Source of the DNA: Bradyrhizobium sp. CB1015
GTDB lineage: Bacteria > Pseudomonadota > Alphaproteobacteria > Rhizobiales > Xanthobacteraceae
DNA: 64,000 nt
NCBI RefSeq assembly: GCF_025200925.1
Contig: NZ_CP104174.1
Location: forward strand, 5,332,001 to 5,396,000
Direction: 5' to 3'
This document shows positions 15,415 to 25,052 of this stretch, in pieces. Under the pieces are notes generated by a model. That model saw only the letters and a list, made by a program, of their open reading frames with translations, ran no database searches and was not told where the DNA came from. The position numbers and the translations under genes are program-made. Each line of letters begins with the position of its first letter. Within the stretch, counting starts at the first letter, position 1.

Positions 15415-16824
15415 ATGAAGACCGCCAAAGACGTCCTGAAATCGATCAAGGACAACGACGTGAAGTACGTCGACCTGCGCTTCACCGATCCGCGCGGCAA
15501 GTGGCAGCACGTCACGTTCGACGTCAGCATGATCGATGAAGACATCTTCGCCGAAGGGACGATGTTCGACGGCTCCTCGATCGCCGGCTGGAAGGCGATC
15601 AACGAGTCCGACATGTGCCTGATGCCCGATCCGGTGACCGCGACGATCGACCCGTTCTTCGCCGAGACCACCATGGTCATCACCTGCGACGTGCTCGAGC
15701 CGACCACCGGCGAGCCCTACAATCGCGACCCCCGCGGCATCGCCAAGAAGGCGGAAGCCATGGTGAAGTCGATGGGCGTGGGCGACAGCGTGTTCGTCGG
15801 CCCCGAGGCCGAGTTCTTCGTGTTCGACGACGTGCGCTTCTCCTCCACCCCCTACAACACCGGTTTCCGCCTCGACTCCTCGGAGCTGCCGACCAACTCC
15901 GACACCGAATATGAAGGCGGCAATCTCGGCCACCGCGTCCGAACCAAGGGCGGCTATTTCCCGGTTCCGCCGCAGGACTCCGTGCAGGACATGCGCTCGG
16001 AGATGCTGGGCGCCATGGCCAAGATGGGCGTCAAGGTCGAGAAGCATCACCACGAGGTCGCTTCCGCCCAGCACGAGCTCGGCATGAAGTTCGACACGCT
16101 GACGCTGATGGCCGACCACATCCAGATCTACAAGTACTGCATCCACCAGGTCGCGCACATCTACGGCAAGACCGCCACCTTCATGCCGAAGCCGGTCTAC
16201 GGCGACAACGGCTCGGGCATGCACGTGCACCAGTCGATCTGGAAGGACGGCAAGCCGGTGTTCGCCGGCAACAAGTACGCCGACCTGTCGGAGACCTGCC
16301 TCCACTATATCGGCGGCATCATCAAGCATGCCAAGGCGATCAACGCCTTCACCAACCCGTCGACCAACTCCTACAAGCGTCTGGTCCCGGGCTATGAGGC
16401 CCCCGTGCTGCTCGCCTATTCCGCGCGCAACCGCTCGGCCTCCTGCCGCATCCCCTACACCGCTTCGCCGAAGGCCAAGCGCGTCGAGGTGCGCTTCCCC
16501 GATCCGCTCGCCAATCCCTATCTCGGCTTCGCCGCGATGCTGATGGCCGGCCTCGACGGTATCAAGAACAAGATCGATCCGGGTCCGGCGATGGACAAGG
16601 ACCTCTACGATTTGCCGAAGGAAGAGCTGAAGCAGATCCCGACCGTGTGCGGCTCGCTTCGCGAGGCGCTCGAAAACCTCGACAAGGACCGCGGCTTCCT
16701 CAAGGCCGGCGGCGTGTTCGACGACGACTTCATCGATGCCTATATCGAGCTGAAGATGACCGAGGTCGAGCGCTTCGAGATGACCCCGCACCCGGTCGAG
16801 TTCGACATGTACTATTCGGGCTGA
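15415..16824 (+). CDS. glnA: Glutamine synthetase type I (GlnA)
   Basis: A 469-residue GSI-beta enzyme making glutamine from glutamate, ammonia and ATP; twelve subunits assemble. Recognisable motifs are [13 protein letters not shown] (about 50), the metal site [11 protein letters not shown] (about 128), [16 protein letters not shown] (about 260), and the adenylylation site Tyr in [10 protein letters not shown] (about 398), which allows shut-down by adenylylation in nitrogen excess. The start has an AAGGGG ribosome-binding site. It forms an operon with glnB. Confidence 0.98.
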   Translation: MKTAKDVLKSIKDNDVKYVDLRFTDPRGKWQHVTFDVSMIDEDIFAEGTMFDGSSIAGWKAINESDMCLMPDPVTATIDPFFAETTMVITCDVLEPTTGEPYNRDPRGIAKKAEAMVKSMGVGDSVFVGPEAEFFVFDDVRFSSTPYNTGFRLDSSELPTNSDTEYEGGNLGHRVRTKGGYFPVPPQDSVQDMRSEMLGAMAKMGVKVEKHHHEVASAQHELGMKFDTLTLMADHIQIYKYCIHQVAHIYGKTATFMPKPVYGDNGSGMHVHQSIWKDGKPVFAGNKYADLSETCLHYIGGIIKHAKAINAFTNPSTNSYKRLVPGYEAPVLLAYSARNRSASCRIPYTASPKAKRVEVRFPDPLANPYLGFAAMLMAGLDGIKNKIDPGPAMDKDLYDLPKEELKQIPTVCGSLREALENLDKDRGFLKAGGVFDDDFIDAYIELKMTEVERFEMTPHPVEFDMYYSG

Positions 16825-16849
16825 TCGGCCCGCACAGGACGAGATAGGC

Positions 16850-16882
16850 AAAAGGCGCTTCCGGAAAGGAGGCGCCTTTTCG
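16850..16882 (+). terminator. Rho-independent terminator of glnBA
   Basis: AAAAGGCGC and GCGCCTTTT form a perfect 9-bp stem around a purine-rich loop, followed by CGTTT, starting 26 bases after the glnA stop. Confidence 0.8.
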
Positions 16883-16900
16883 TTTGAGGAGTCTCGACCG

Positions 16901-16978
16901 CTACCACGTCGCCGTGAACGCCCGCTGCAGCTCGGCCGGAGCCGTGACACCGCTCGCGATCAGCACCTCGCCGCTTTC
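16901..16978 (-). pseudogene. C-terminal remnant of an unidentified gene
   Basis: On the minus strand the frame reads ESGEVLIASGVTAPAELQRA and continues FTATW before a TAG stop at 16901-16903. It has the composition of a genuine protein C-terminus but no start, and it abuts the slipin gene stop by two bases. It looks like what is left of a gene deleted when the slipin/NfeD pair arrived. The family is not recognised. Confidence 0.35.
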
Positions 16979-16980
16979 TG

Positions 16981-17742
16981 TTACGGGTTGTTAGGTCGTG
17001 GCATCAAATGGTCGAGCAGGCCGGTGGGAAGCGGAAACACCACGGTCGACGAGCGCTCGCCGGCGATGTCGTGCAGAGCCGCGAAGTAACGCAGCTGCAT
17101 TGCCTGAGGCTCCTGCGCCAGGATCCGGCCGGCTTCGACGAGCTTTTCGGCGGCCTGCTGCTCGCCCATCGCATTGATCACCTTGGCCCGCCGCAAGCGC
17201 TCCGCCTCAGCCTGTTTGGCGATCGCGCGAACCATGGTTTCGTTGATATCGACGTCCTTGATCTCTATGCCGGTGACCTTGATGCCCCAGACGTCAGTCT
17301 GCTTGTCGAGTATCTCCTGGATATCGGCGTTCAACCTGTCGCGCTCGGCAAGCATCTCGTCGAGCTCATGCTTGCCGAGCACCGAACGCAGCGTGGTCTG
17401 GGCGAGCTGGCTGGTCGCCGCCATGTAGTCGCCGACCTTGATGATGGCGCGCTCGGGGTCGACGATGCGGAAGTACAGGACGGCGTTGACCTTGACGGAG
17501 ACGTTGTCCCGCGAAATCACGTCCTGCGGCGGCACTACCTGCACCATCACCCGCAGATCGACCTTGACGAGTTGCTGCACGATCGGGATGAGGAGGATGA
17601 GGCCCGGGCCCTTCACACCGGTAAAGCGGCCGAGCGTGAAGACGACGCCGCGCTCGTATTCGCGCAGGATTCGAATAGCCTGGGATAGAAACACGATGAC
17701 AAGCAGCGCAAGCGCCGCATACGTCAGATATTCCAGCATCAT
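16981..17742 (-). CDS. SPFH/band-7 family protein, slipin-type
   Basis: A 253-residue stomatin/slipin. One N-terminal membrane segment ([13 protein letters not shown], about 10-25) anchors it, followed by the SPFH domain ([21 protein letters not shown] through [17 protein letters not shown]) and a coiled-coil tail rich in Ala, Glu and Arg ([13 protein letters not shown]). Such proteins form membrane microdomain scaffolds. Its ATG overlaps the end of the upstream nfeD-like gene by four bases. The slipin-NfeD operon is widely conserved, and in archaea the NfeD protease cleaves the slipin C-terminus. Confidence 0.93.
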   Translation of the reverse strand: MMLEYLTYAALALLVIVFLSQAIRILREYERGVVFTLGRFTGVKGPGLILLIPIVQQLVKVDLRVMVQVVPPQDVISRDNVSVKVNAVLYFRIVDPERAIIKVGDYMAATSQLAQTTLRSVLGKHELDEMLAERDRLNADIQEILDKQTDVWGIKVTGIEIKDVDINETMVRAIAKQAEAERLRRAKVINAMGEQQAAEKLVEAGRILAQEPQAMQLRYFAALHDIAGERSSTVVFPLPTGLLDHLMPRPNNP

Positions 17743-19112
17743 GATGTACCTCCCTCGCCTGTCCGGGCGGGTGTGCGGCGTATCAGCAGCGTCAGGTCGA
17801 CGACATTGGCGACCTCCACCGTCTCTCCGGGCTTGAAGGTTTCGGCGCCCCGCGCCTGCCAGCGCTCACCATGGGCGAAGACATGACCTTCGTTCCCGTT
17901 CCAGTCGAGAACCTCGGCGGGCAAGCCGCGCATGGCCTGTGCGCCGACCAGCGCAGGAGCTTTGCGGACGCGCCGAAGCGAACCAAGCACGATCAGAGCA
18001 AAGCCGCTGAACACGACCGCAGTCGTGCCGATCACCCACCACGACAATTGGTACCCAGGCGCCTCGCTCCTGAAAAGCATCATTGCTCCGAGCACGAAAG
18101 CGATGATCCCGCCGAAGCCGACCACCACGGTCGGGTTGAAGGCTTCGACCGTGAGAAGCACGAGTCCCACCAGCATCAGGGCGAGGCCGGCATAGTTGAT
18201 CGGCAGCAAATTGAGCGCATAGAGGCCGATCAGCAGGCAGATCGCGCCGACGACTCCCGGGGCGACGGCTCCGGGAGACATGAACTCGAAGAGCAGGCCG
18301 TAGATGCCGACCATCAGGAGAATGAACGCCACGTTCGGGTCGGTGATGACCGCCAGGAACCGGGATACCCGTCCGGGCTCGATGGCTTCGACAACGGCGT
18401 CCTTTGTTGCGAGGCGTTGCGTCCTGCCGCCTGCGAGCTCCACCACACGGCCATCAGCCTGCCGCAGCAATTCAGCCTGATCGCGCGCGACGAGATCAAT
18501 GGCATGTGCCTCCAGCGCGCCGTTGGCAGAGAGTGTTGCAGCCTCGCGGACCGCCTTCTCTGCCCAGTCCACATTGCGGTTGCGCAGCTCGGCGAGGCTT
18601 CGGATGAAGGCGACGGCATCGTTCGTGGCCTTCGCCGTCATCGCGTCCTTCGGCCCATCCTTCTTGTCTTTGCCATCCTTGTCGGGTGTGCCGCTCGGCA
18701 GGCCCGGAAGCGGCCCGCCAATCTGGACCGGCGTCGCCGCACCGATGTTGGTGCCTGGTGCCATCGCCGCGATGTGGGTCGCATAAAGGATATAGGTCCC
18801 CGCACTCGCCGCGTGGGCGCCGGAGGGAGCGACGTAGCCAATGACAGGGATGGGCGAGGCGAGCACATCCGCGATGATCTCGCGCATGCTGGAATTGAGG
18901 CCGCCGGGCGTGTTCATCCTCAGAAGCACGACCTCGGCGCGCCGTTCGCTCGCCGTGGCCAAAGCCTCCCGCACGTAGCTGGCTGACGCCGGGCCAATCG
19001 CCCCGTCGATCGAAACAACGAGGGCTACACGTCCGCTCTCCTCCGCTGAGCTGGGAAGGAGGCAGCAGATCAAAGCCACGACGGTGATCGCCGCAACGAG
19101 GGCCGCCTTCAT
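17739..19112 (-). CDS. NfeD family membrane-bound serine protease (ClpP-class)
   Basis: A 457-residue long-form NfeD. A signal peptide (about 1-25) leads into a ClpP/crotonase-fold protease domain (about 30-230), with the nucleophile region [15 protein letters not shown], and a second region [18 protein letters not shown] that holds the catalytic lysine area. A cluster of four membrane segments follows (about 250-380), then a C-terminal OB-fold NfeD domain (about 390-455, [19 protein letters not shown]). It probably processes its partner slipin at the membrane. I chose ATG 19112, which starts the signal peptide; 19145 would add 11 residues. It overlaps the slipin gene by four bases. Confidence 0.92.
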   Translation of the reverse strand: MKAALVAAITVVALICCLLPSSAEESGRVALVVSIDGAIGPASASYVREALATASERRAEVVLLRMNTPGGLNSSMREIIADVLASPIPVIGYVAPSGAHAASAGTYILYATHIAAMAPGTNIGAATPVQIGGPLPGLPSGTPDKDGKDKKDGPKDAMTAKATNDAVAFIRSLAELRNRNVDWAEKAVREAATLSANGALEAHAIDLVARDQAELLRQADGRVVELAGGRTQRLATKDAVVEAIEPGRVSRFLAVITDPNVAFILLMVGIYGLLFEFMSPGAVAPGVVGAICLLIGLYALNLLPINYAGLALMLVGLVLLTVEAFNPTVVVGFGGIIAFVLGAMMLFRSEAPGYQLSWWVIGTTAVVFSGFALIVLGSLRRVRKAPALVGAQAMRGLPAEVLDWNGNEGHVFAHGERWQARGAETFKPGETVEVANVVDLTLLIRRTPARTGEGGTS

Positions 19113-19159
19113 GGTCTGCACGGCAAGGGCTCCCTTGCAGAGCATATGGTACTCTTCTC

Positions 19160-19490
19160 ATGAACCTCAATGCTGCGCGTGGAGATCAACGTTGCGATTG
19201 TGCAACGCAATGGGAATGCCCATGCAGGATTGCCGACGCGCTCGGCCTCAGCGAACGTACGCTGAGCCGAAAATTCCAAGAGCTCACGCACGAGCCGCCG
19301 CAATCCTTCATCATGCGTCGCCGTGTCGAGCACGCGCGCACGCTGCTGGAATCGGCGACGCAGGCGATCAAGACCATTGCGCGCGCTGCCGGCTATGAGG
19401 ATGAGAGCAGCTTTCGCAAAGGCTTTCCGCAAGCTGACACTGATGTCACCGCAAGCCTATCGTGCGCGACGGATGGAGCGGGCGGTGTGA
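19160..19490 (+). pseudogene. AraC-family regulator remnant, 5' truncated and frameshifted
   Basis: Only the C-terminal double helix-turn-helix of a GlxA-like AraC regulator remains: ADALGLSERTLSRKFQEL, then RRRVEHARTLLESA and IARAAGYEDESSFRK. At 19421-19422 one extra G shifts the frame; removing it restores AFRKLTLMSPQAYRARRMER and a stop at 19488-19490. The N-terminal amidase-like sensor domain is missing. It lies divergent to the NfeD gene. Confidence 0.8.
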
Positions 19491-20049
19491 GGCGCCGGTG
19501 GCATGGCCGATGCACACAGCTGGGCGCGGCGCTTCGCTGGGCACAGCGGGCTGAGGCTAGACGCTGCCTGAGCGCATCGACGATTCAACGCCGAGGAATA
19601 GACCTTGCACCGCGGGGCCGTCTGCGTTCGTTCTCCATCTGACTCCAGTTCGTTCTCAAAGAACAAATCAGAGCCGCAAAAATCTCATCGGAGCAATTCC
19701 TACCGATTGGTTTATCTGGCCCCAGATTTGGAATGCGCATCGCGCGGCGTTGTCACTTGTCCGGAAAGCTGACGCCAATCTCAGTCACCACGGGCGCCCA
19801 TTTCACCAGTGTCGCATTGTCCGAGGCGATCTTCACGCCATCACCGGAGAGCGACCTCGCCGTTGTCACTGTGACGCTCAGCTTCATCGCAACGCAATCC
19901 GGTTTCGAAAAACGAACCGGAGGTTAGCGCGCGTGGAGAATCCAGCACAACTCGAAAGAGGCATTCCCCGGAAAACCAGCGGTCGCGGCTCAGCTCTCGC
20001 TTGCTGCGATAGCGAGACTACACCCGAGACGCCTCGCAGCGTTTGCCGC
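19491..20049. other. Gene-poor region with decayed sequence
   Basis: These 559 bases follow the AraC remnant. Apart from the short minus-strand frame at 19753-19887 I see no intact gene. With the pseudogene next to it, this looks like a decay or rearrangement zone. Confidence 0.55.
19753..19887 (-). pseudogene. Short 44-residue frame, probable C-terminal gene remnant
   Basis: The minus strand reads MKLSVTVTTARSLSGDGVKI, then a segment ending VVTEIGVSFPDK before TGA. The alternation of polar and hydrophobic residues looks like a beta-rich protein end. No ribosome-binding site of note precedes the ATG. The family is not recognised; a genuine tiny gene is less likely than a remnant. Confidence 0.3.
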
Positions 20050-20823
20050 CTACGCCGCCGCCTTCTGCCGTCGCACCAGCGCCTCGCCGAAGGCCTCGAA
20101 CAGCTTCCGGTTGATCGGATTGTGCTGCGGGTCGTACTCCGCGTGCCATTGCACACCAAGGGCAAAGCTCGGGGCTTCCGCGATGCGGATCGCCTCGATG
20201 GTGCCGTCCTCGGCGATGCCTTCGATCAGCACGCGCTTGCCGGGATCGAGGATGCCCTGTCCGTGCAGCGAATTGACCCGGATCTTTTCGCAACCGAGTA
20301 TCGTCGCGAAGGCGCCGCCGGGGGTCAGGTCGACGTCGTGACGGTCGGCGAACACCACGGTCGGATCGGGATGGATCTCGCCGTTCTCGAGCCTGGGCAT
20401 GCGATGGTTCATGCGGCCGGGGATCTCGCGGATCTCGGGATGCAGCGAGCCGCCGAAGGCGACGTTCATCTCCTGCAGGCCGCGGCAGATGCCGAACAGC
20501 GGAATGCCGCGGGCGACACAGGCGACCGAAAGGGCCAGCGCGACCTCGTCGCGGTGGATGTCGTAGGGCTCGTGCTTCTCGCAGGGATCGACGTTGAAGC
20601 GGGTCGGGTGAACGTTGGCCCTAGCCCCGGTCAGGATGATGCCGTCCACGGTATCGAGCAGCGCCGGGATATCGGTGATGTCGGGCGAGCCCGCGAACAT
20701 CAGCGGCAAGCCGCCGGAGACTTCGGCCACGGCGCGCAGGTTTCGCTCGCCAACCATCTGGACCTGAAATCGATTTTCGACGCGATAGGAATTCCCGATC
20801 ACGCCGACGACCGGCTTTCTCAT
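20050..20823 (-). CDS. Class I glutamine-amidotransferase-like hydrolase (PuuD / gamma-glutamyl-GABA hydrolase family)
   Basis: A 257-residue peptidase C26 family enzyme. The nucleophilic cysteine lies in FGICRGLQEMNV (about 114) and the catalytic histidine in GVQWHAEYDP (about 226). PuuD relatives hydrolyse gamma-glutamyl-GABA in putrescine catabolism, but no puu genes are nearby, so the substrate could be another gamma-glutamyl compound. GGGAGG lies about 13 bases before the ATG. Confidence 0.88.
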   Translation of the reverse strand: MRKPVVGVIGNSYRVENRFQVQMVGERNLRAVAEVSGGLPLMFAGSPDITDIPALLDTVDGIILTGARANVHPTRFNVDPCEKHEPYDIHRDEVALALSVACVARGIPLFGICRGLQEMNVAFGGSLHPEIREIPGRMNHRMPRLENGEIHPDPTVVFADRHDVDLTPGGAFATILGCEKIRVNSLHGQGILDPGKRVLIEGIAEDGTIEAIRIAEAPSFALGVQWHAEYDPQHNPINRKLFEAFGEALVRRQKAAA

Positions 20824-20913
20824 CTGTCGTTCCGCGCCTCCCGATAAGAAGATTCTGCAAACATGCCCCCCCGATGGAACAAATTCAACAGAAGGGATCG
20901 CGGGACGGCAATG

Positions 20914-21618
20914 CTATTTTCGCGCAAATGCCTCCCGGGCTTCCATCCCGGCCGCCACGGGCAGACCGGCGGCCTTCAGCGCAATTGCCGCTGTCTCGCC
21001 CGGCGCGGCCAGCCAGGGAAGCTTGCCCTCGATTCCGCGCGTCACGGGCTCCCCGAGCGCGCCTCCGAAATCGATCGGCCAGAACCCGTTGGGCACCACC
21101 TCGGCGGAGAAGCCGCGGATCGCATGGCCCTCGCCCAGGATTGCCTCTGCATGGTCGCTGTCGACAAGGCGCGCGGTGTTGGGATCCCTAAGATCGGCAA
21201 AGCTCACGAGCACGGGGATGAGCTCCCCTTGCACCGGGACAATGCCGGTCTGCCGGTTCATGTCCTTGAACGACACCTGGCTGCCGCGCGCGGCGCCATA
21301 GGCGCGGAGCGCCACATAGTTGATGTCGTCGAGGTCGAGCTTGGCGCCCTGCCGATGGGCCAGCAAGACCACGATGTTCTTGCCTTGGCCGAGATCGACG
21401 AACACAGCCTCCCCGCGCATCGTGGTGCGGCCGGCGCGGTTATAGTTGCGATCGGGCACGACAGCCAGAATGCCCGACCCGGTCTTGATCCCGGCTGGCG
21501 TCGTCACCTCGACCGTCAGGCGGTATTTGTGGTCCGGCCGGTTGATCCGGATCTGGTCGCCACCGACGAGCAAAGCCAAAAGCCCGAGCAGACCGGCCCA
21601 CTTGCTGATAGTGCCCAA
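20914..21618 (-). CDS. Conserved hypothetical protein with N-terminal membrane anchor
   Basis: A 234-residue protein I do not recognise. Residues 5-20 (SKWAGLLGLLALLVGG) form a signal anchor or signal peptide. The remainder is mixed alpha/beta with a beta-rich first half (HKYRLTVEVTTPAGIKTGSG) reminiscent of an exported small domain. It is transcribed divergently from the AI-2E-type permease gene. No catalytic motif is apparent. Confidence 0.7.
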   Translation of the reverse strand: MGTISKWAGLLGLLALLVGGDQIRINRPDHKYRLTVEVTTPAGIKTGSGILAVVPDRNYNRAGRTTMRGEAVFVDLGQGKNIVVLLAHRQGAKLDLDDINYVALRAYGAARGSQVSFKDMNRQTGIVPVQGELIPVLVSFADLRDPNTARLVDSDHAEAILGEGHAIRGFSAEVVPNGFWPIDFGGALGEPVTRGIEGKLPWLAAPGETAAIALKAAGLPVAAGMEAREAFARK

Positions 21619-21754
21619 GCGCCCCTCACGTCTGTTTCCTCACCGCTCTGCACCGTTCGCGCGGCAGCGTCAAACGGGCGCGTTGCCGCTCTTGATCGGA
21701 AGCGCGTTTATCGAAAGAGTGCCCCAATTGCAGCCACCAAAGACAGGATACGAT

Positions 21755-22903
21755 GTGACCTTCGCAGATGAACGACCCCGCTTCCGTGCCGACCTCGCGC
21801 GGGATCAGGCCTGGGCGATCGCAGTCGGCGGCATCGGCGTCGTGCTGTTCACCGCACTCCTCGCCTTCACCTGGTATTTTGCGACCACCCTGCTGCTGAT
21901 CTTCACCGGCATGCTGCTCGGGCTCGGCCTCAACGCGCTGGTCAATGCGCTCGGTCGCCGGGTCCACCTGCCTCACACAATGCGGCTTGCAATCGTCTGC
22001 GTCACGCTCGCTCTGCTGCTCGCGGGCGTGGCCTATCTTGGCGGTGCCACCATTGCCGAACAGGCCTCGCTGCTGAGCAAGACCATCAAGTCGCAGATCA
22101 CCAATGTCAGGTCCTTCCTCGAGAACCACGGCATCGACACCAGCTTCTTCGATCTCGGCAACGCTGCGCCGGACTCCGCGACCAACGCGTCCTCGGAGGC
22201 GACGCCCGCGCCGGCAACGCCTTCGCGCGCTCCCCTGCCTAGCGCCGGCGCGCTCGCCTCCAGCGGCGGCGCGATCGTGAGCCAGACCCTCAAGCTGCTG
22301 CTCGGCACCATTCACGGCGTAGGCAACATCTTCATCGTGCTGTTCCTGGGCCTTGCCTTCGCCGCCCAGCCCGCCGTCTATCATGACGGCCTGCTGTTCC
22401 TGGCACCGGCGCGGCACCGTACCCGTGTCGCCCTCGTCATCGACCGTATAGCGGAGACGCTGGAGCGCTGGCTGATCGCCCAAATCATCGTCATGATCGC
22501 GGTCGGTGCAGTGACCTGGATCGGACTTGCCGTCATCGGCATTCCCGGGGCGTTCATCTTAGGGATTCAGGCGGGCCTGCTCGCCTTCATCCCGACCGTC
22601 GGAGCCATCATCGCCGGCGTCGTCGTGGTGCTGGCGAGCCTCGCCTCGGGATGGATCCCGGCCTTGTCGGCGTTTCTGCTCTTCATGGGCGTGCACGCCA
22701 TGGAAAGCTACGTGCTGACGCCGATCCTGCAGCGGCAGGCGCTCGACATCCCGCCGGCCACGCTGTTCGCGTTCCAGATCCTGCTCGGCGTCGTGTTCGG
22801 AATCTGGGGCCTCGCGCTGGCGCTTCCGCTGGTCGCCATCGCCAAGGTCATGATCGACCATGTCAAGACGTATGAGGCGCCGCCTCTGGCGGAGGCGGCC
22901 TGA
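21755..22903 (+). CDS. AI-2E family transporter (PerM-like permease)
   Basis: A 382-residue inner-membrane protein with about eight membrane segments. The first cluster (AVGGIGVVLFTALLAFTWYF) and the C-terminal cluster with GAFILGIQAGLLAFIPTVGAI and LLGVVFGIWGLALALP are typical of the family, members of which export autoinducer-2, act as Na+/H+ antiporters or have unknown cargo. A Pro/Ala/Ser-rich insert near residue 150 is unusual. I chose the GTG at 21755; a GTG at 21719 is also possible, and the frame open further upstream overlaps the divergent neighbour. Confidence 0.87.
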   Translation: MTFADERPRFRADLARDQAWAIAVGGIGVVLFTALLAFTWYFATTLLLIFTGMLLGLGLNALVNALGRRVHLPHTMRLAIVCVTLALLLAGVAYLGGATIAEQASLLSKTIKSQITNVRSFLENHGIDTSFFDLGNAAPDSATNASSEATPAPATPSRAPLPSAGALASSGGAIVSQTLKLLLGTIHGVGNIFIVLFLGLAFAAQPAVYHDGLLFLAPARHRTRVALVIDRIAETLERWLIAQIIVMIAVGAVTWIGLAVIGIPGAFILGIQAGLLAFIPTVGAIIAGVVVVLASLASGWIPALSAFLLFMGVHAMESYVLTPILQRQALDIPPATLFAFQILLGVVFGIWGLALALPLVAIAKVMIDHVKTYEAPPLAEAA

Positions 22904-22906
22904 CAC

Positions 22907-23206
22907 TCATGCCGTGGTCAGCACGGTCTCGGTGTGCTCGACCTCGGGGGGCGCGGCAAAATACTGGCCGACCAGGCCGCGCCATTCCGTGAAATTCTCC
23001 GAGCCGCGGAAGTCCACGGTGTGGTTCTCCAGCGTCGCCCATTTCACCATCAGCCGGTAACGCTGCGGCTTCTCGATCGACTTGTGCAGCTCGAAGCCGT
23101 GAAAGCCCTTGGAGCGGCCGAAAGCGGCCTTGGCCTTGGCGACGGCCGCCTCAAAATCCTTCTCGCTGCCCGGCTTGACGTCGATTTGCGCGATCTCGGT
23201 GATCAT
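22907..23206 (-). CDS. Antibiotic biosynthesis monooxygenase (ABM) domain protein
   Basis: A 99-residue dimeric ferredoxin-like ABM-fold protein (ITEIAQIDVKPGSEKDFEAA at the N-terminus, RYRLMVKWATLENHTVDF in the centre). Members include cofactor-free quinone monooxygenases and heme-degrading enzymes, but many are uncharacterised. It converges on the AI-2E permease gene with only three bases between stops. Confidence 0.85.
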   Translation of the reverse strand: MITEIAQIDVKPGSEKDFEAAVAKAKAAFGRSKGFHGFELHKSIEKPQRYRLMVKWATLENHTVDFRGSENFTEWRGLVGQYFAAPPEVEHTETVLTTA

Positions 23207-23306
23207 CGGCTTTCCACCCTGTTTGTTCGATGCCCGTGTCTAGCGTAGCCGGCTCCAAAGAAAAAGGCGCCGGAACGGCGCCCTGCCCGGCCAAATTGTG
23301 GGTGCG

Positions 23307-23542
23307 TCAGGCAAACAGCAGAACGGTGCCGGTCACGATCAGCGCACAACCCGCGAACAGCACGAACGGCCAGTAGCTACGGTGCTGCGTGTAGCGTCCT
23401 TGCGCGCGCCGCTCGGTGATCAGCGCGCTTTCGTATTCGTCCGCGGTCGAGAACAGACAGGCGAAACGCCGCGGGCCGAGGCGGCTTCGGCTTCGAGCGA
23501 CATCAGGGCGGCTTGCGGATTCTGCCGACGGATCGATTCCAT
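23307..23542 (-). pseudogene. Small single-span membrane protein gene, apparently frameshifted
   Basis: The minus strand starts MESIRRQNPQAALMSLEAEA and, within this frame, soon stops, while the next frame continues from ACLFSTADEYESALITERRA to a membrane segment YWPFVLFAGCALIVTGTVLL and stops at 23307. Joining the two near 23465 gives a plausible protein of about 75 residues. A single-base indel, or a sequencing error, would explain this. Confidence 0.45.
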
Positions 23543-23602
23543 GACCACGATGGCAGGGATCGAATGGTAAACAGAGATTTACCGCAAGCCCGCCCTGCAT
23601 TC

Positions 23603-24823
23603 TCACGCGGTGGCCGGACGCGCCTGCGATGCGCCGATCCGCGCCGCGCTCTGGCGGCGCCAATTCTCCAGCGACAGTGGCAGCTCCTCGGCCGCCTCGA
23701 CGCGGTTGCGGCCGCTGCGCTTGGCCTGGTAGAGCGCGGTGTCGGCCGAGGCCAGCAGCACCTCCAGCTCAGTGCCGGCCGGACCGCCGGCGACGCCGAT
23801 GCTGACAGTGGTATCGACCGGGCCTTCGTCGACCACGACGCCGGAGGTCTCGAACGCCTCGCGCACCCGCTCGGCGACCAGCACGCCCTCCTCCAGCGCG
23901 CACGGCAACAGCGCGGCGAACTCCTCGCCGCCGATGCGGCCCGAAAGATCGGAGATGCGCAGGTTGCTGACCACGACCGTGGAGAACAGTTTCAGCATCT
24001 CGTCGCCGGCGGGATGGCCGAAGCGGTCGTTGATCGACTTGAAGTGGTCGATGTCGAAGATCATCACGGTCACCGGCCGCCCGGCCTTGGCCTCGCGCTC
24101 GATCACGCGCGCACAGGCCTCCGAGAAGCCGCGGCGGTTGAGCATGCCGGTCAAAGGATCGGTCGATGCCGCAGTCCGGTGCGCGGTGACGGTGCGTTCC
24201 GACACCAGCATGAAGATCACGAACACGGTCCCGACGGCATAGAGTATGAGCTCGACCGCGAACACGGTGACCCAGATGCTCGAGGAGAAGCCGGCATCAT
24301 GCGGGCGCAGGAAGCTGCCGATCAGGATCGGCAGCATCAACACGCAGCCGTGCATCACCGGCATCACGAGGGCCGGCCAGCGCCGTTGCACGCTCTTGCG
24401 CCGTTCGGTCCAGAGCTCGCTCGCAGTCAGCGCCGCGTACACCGAGACGATGCCGGCACCGACGAGCATGCGCAGCATCGATGCCGCGGGATCGAGCAGC
24501 GTCGCAGCGGCGACCCAGGCGAGCGCGCCGAGCACGAGCCCCGGCCAGTTCGGCTTGCGGCCGTGGAAGACGCGCGCCGCGTTCCAAACCATGCCGCAGG
24601 CGACGAAACCGACGGCGTTCAGTGCGAGATAAATGTGCGGCCCCAGCCTGTCGCCCGCCGCGGTCCATAGCGCGACGGAGGCGGCACCGAGCAGATAGGC
24701 GGTGCCCCACCATTTCAGCGCCGGGCTGTTCTCCTGCTTTCCGAAAAACACCATCATGGCGCCGAGCAATGCGGCGACCATGGTGGCGACCAAATAGAGC
24801 GTGATGCTATCGAGCGACATCAT
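23603..24823 (-). CDS. Membrane-bound diguanylate cyclase (GGDEF)
   Basis: A 406-residue protein. The N-terminal ~190 residues form about six membrane helices (ITLYLVATMVAALLGAMMVF first), a likely sensory membrane module. The GGDEF domain (about 215-385) has the active site GRIGGEEFAALLP with the GGEEF variant, which is catalytically competent, and FDIDHFKSINDRFGHPAGDE. It makes cyclic di-GMP. An RxxD inhibitory site is not clearly seen ahead of the active site. There is no EAL domain. Confidence 0.93.
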   Translation of the reverse strand: MMSLDSITLYLVATMVAALLGAMMVFFGKQENSPALKWWGTAYLLGAASVALWTAAGDRLGPHIYLALNAVGFVACGMVWNAARVFHGRKPNWPGLVLGALAWVAAATLLDPAASMLRMLVGAGIVSVYAALTASELWTERRKSVQRRWPALVMPVMHGCVLMLPILIGSFLRPHDAGFSSSIWVTVFAVELILYAVGTVFVIFMLVSERTVTAHRTAASTDPLTGMLNRRGFSEACARVIEREAKAGRPVTVMIFDIDHFKSINDRFGHPAGDEMLKLFSTVVVSNLRISDLSGRIGGEEFAALLPCALEEGVLVAERVREAFETSGVVVDEGPVDTTVSIGVAGGPAGTELEVLLASADTALYQAKRSGRNRVEAAEELPLSLENWRRQSAARIGASQARPATA

Positions 24824-24980
24824 GTCGGCCCCCTTTAGAAAATAGCAGTTACGCGATCGGCCCAGCCGATTTGCGCGCCCTTCCGAAAGCGACGCTAGGT
24901 CTCGCGGGTTCCATTCAGGTTTTCGCCGGTCCCTAAGTTTTCGGGAAACACGCCATCAATTTGCGTACAAACGAACAACA

Positions 24981-25009
24981 AAAAGGGCGCTGAAATCAGC
25001 GCCCTTTTG
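24981..25009. terminator. Terminator after rpsI
   Basis: AAAAGGGCGCTGA-aa-TCAGCGCCCTTTT is a near-perfect inverted repeat with A and T runs on both sides, 44 bases beyond the rpsI stop, able to work in either direction. Confidence 0.85.
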
Positions 25010-25052
25010 CATCTCATTGAAGCCGCTTTCGCGGCGAATGCGACAGAAGCGA

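Noticed and set aside
19733..19927. 64-codon plus-strand frame
   Set aside because: It is antisense to the more protein-like minus-strand frame and has no ribosome-binding site.
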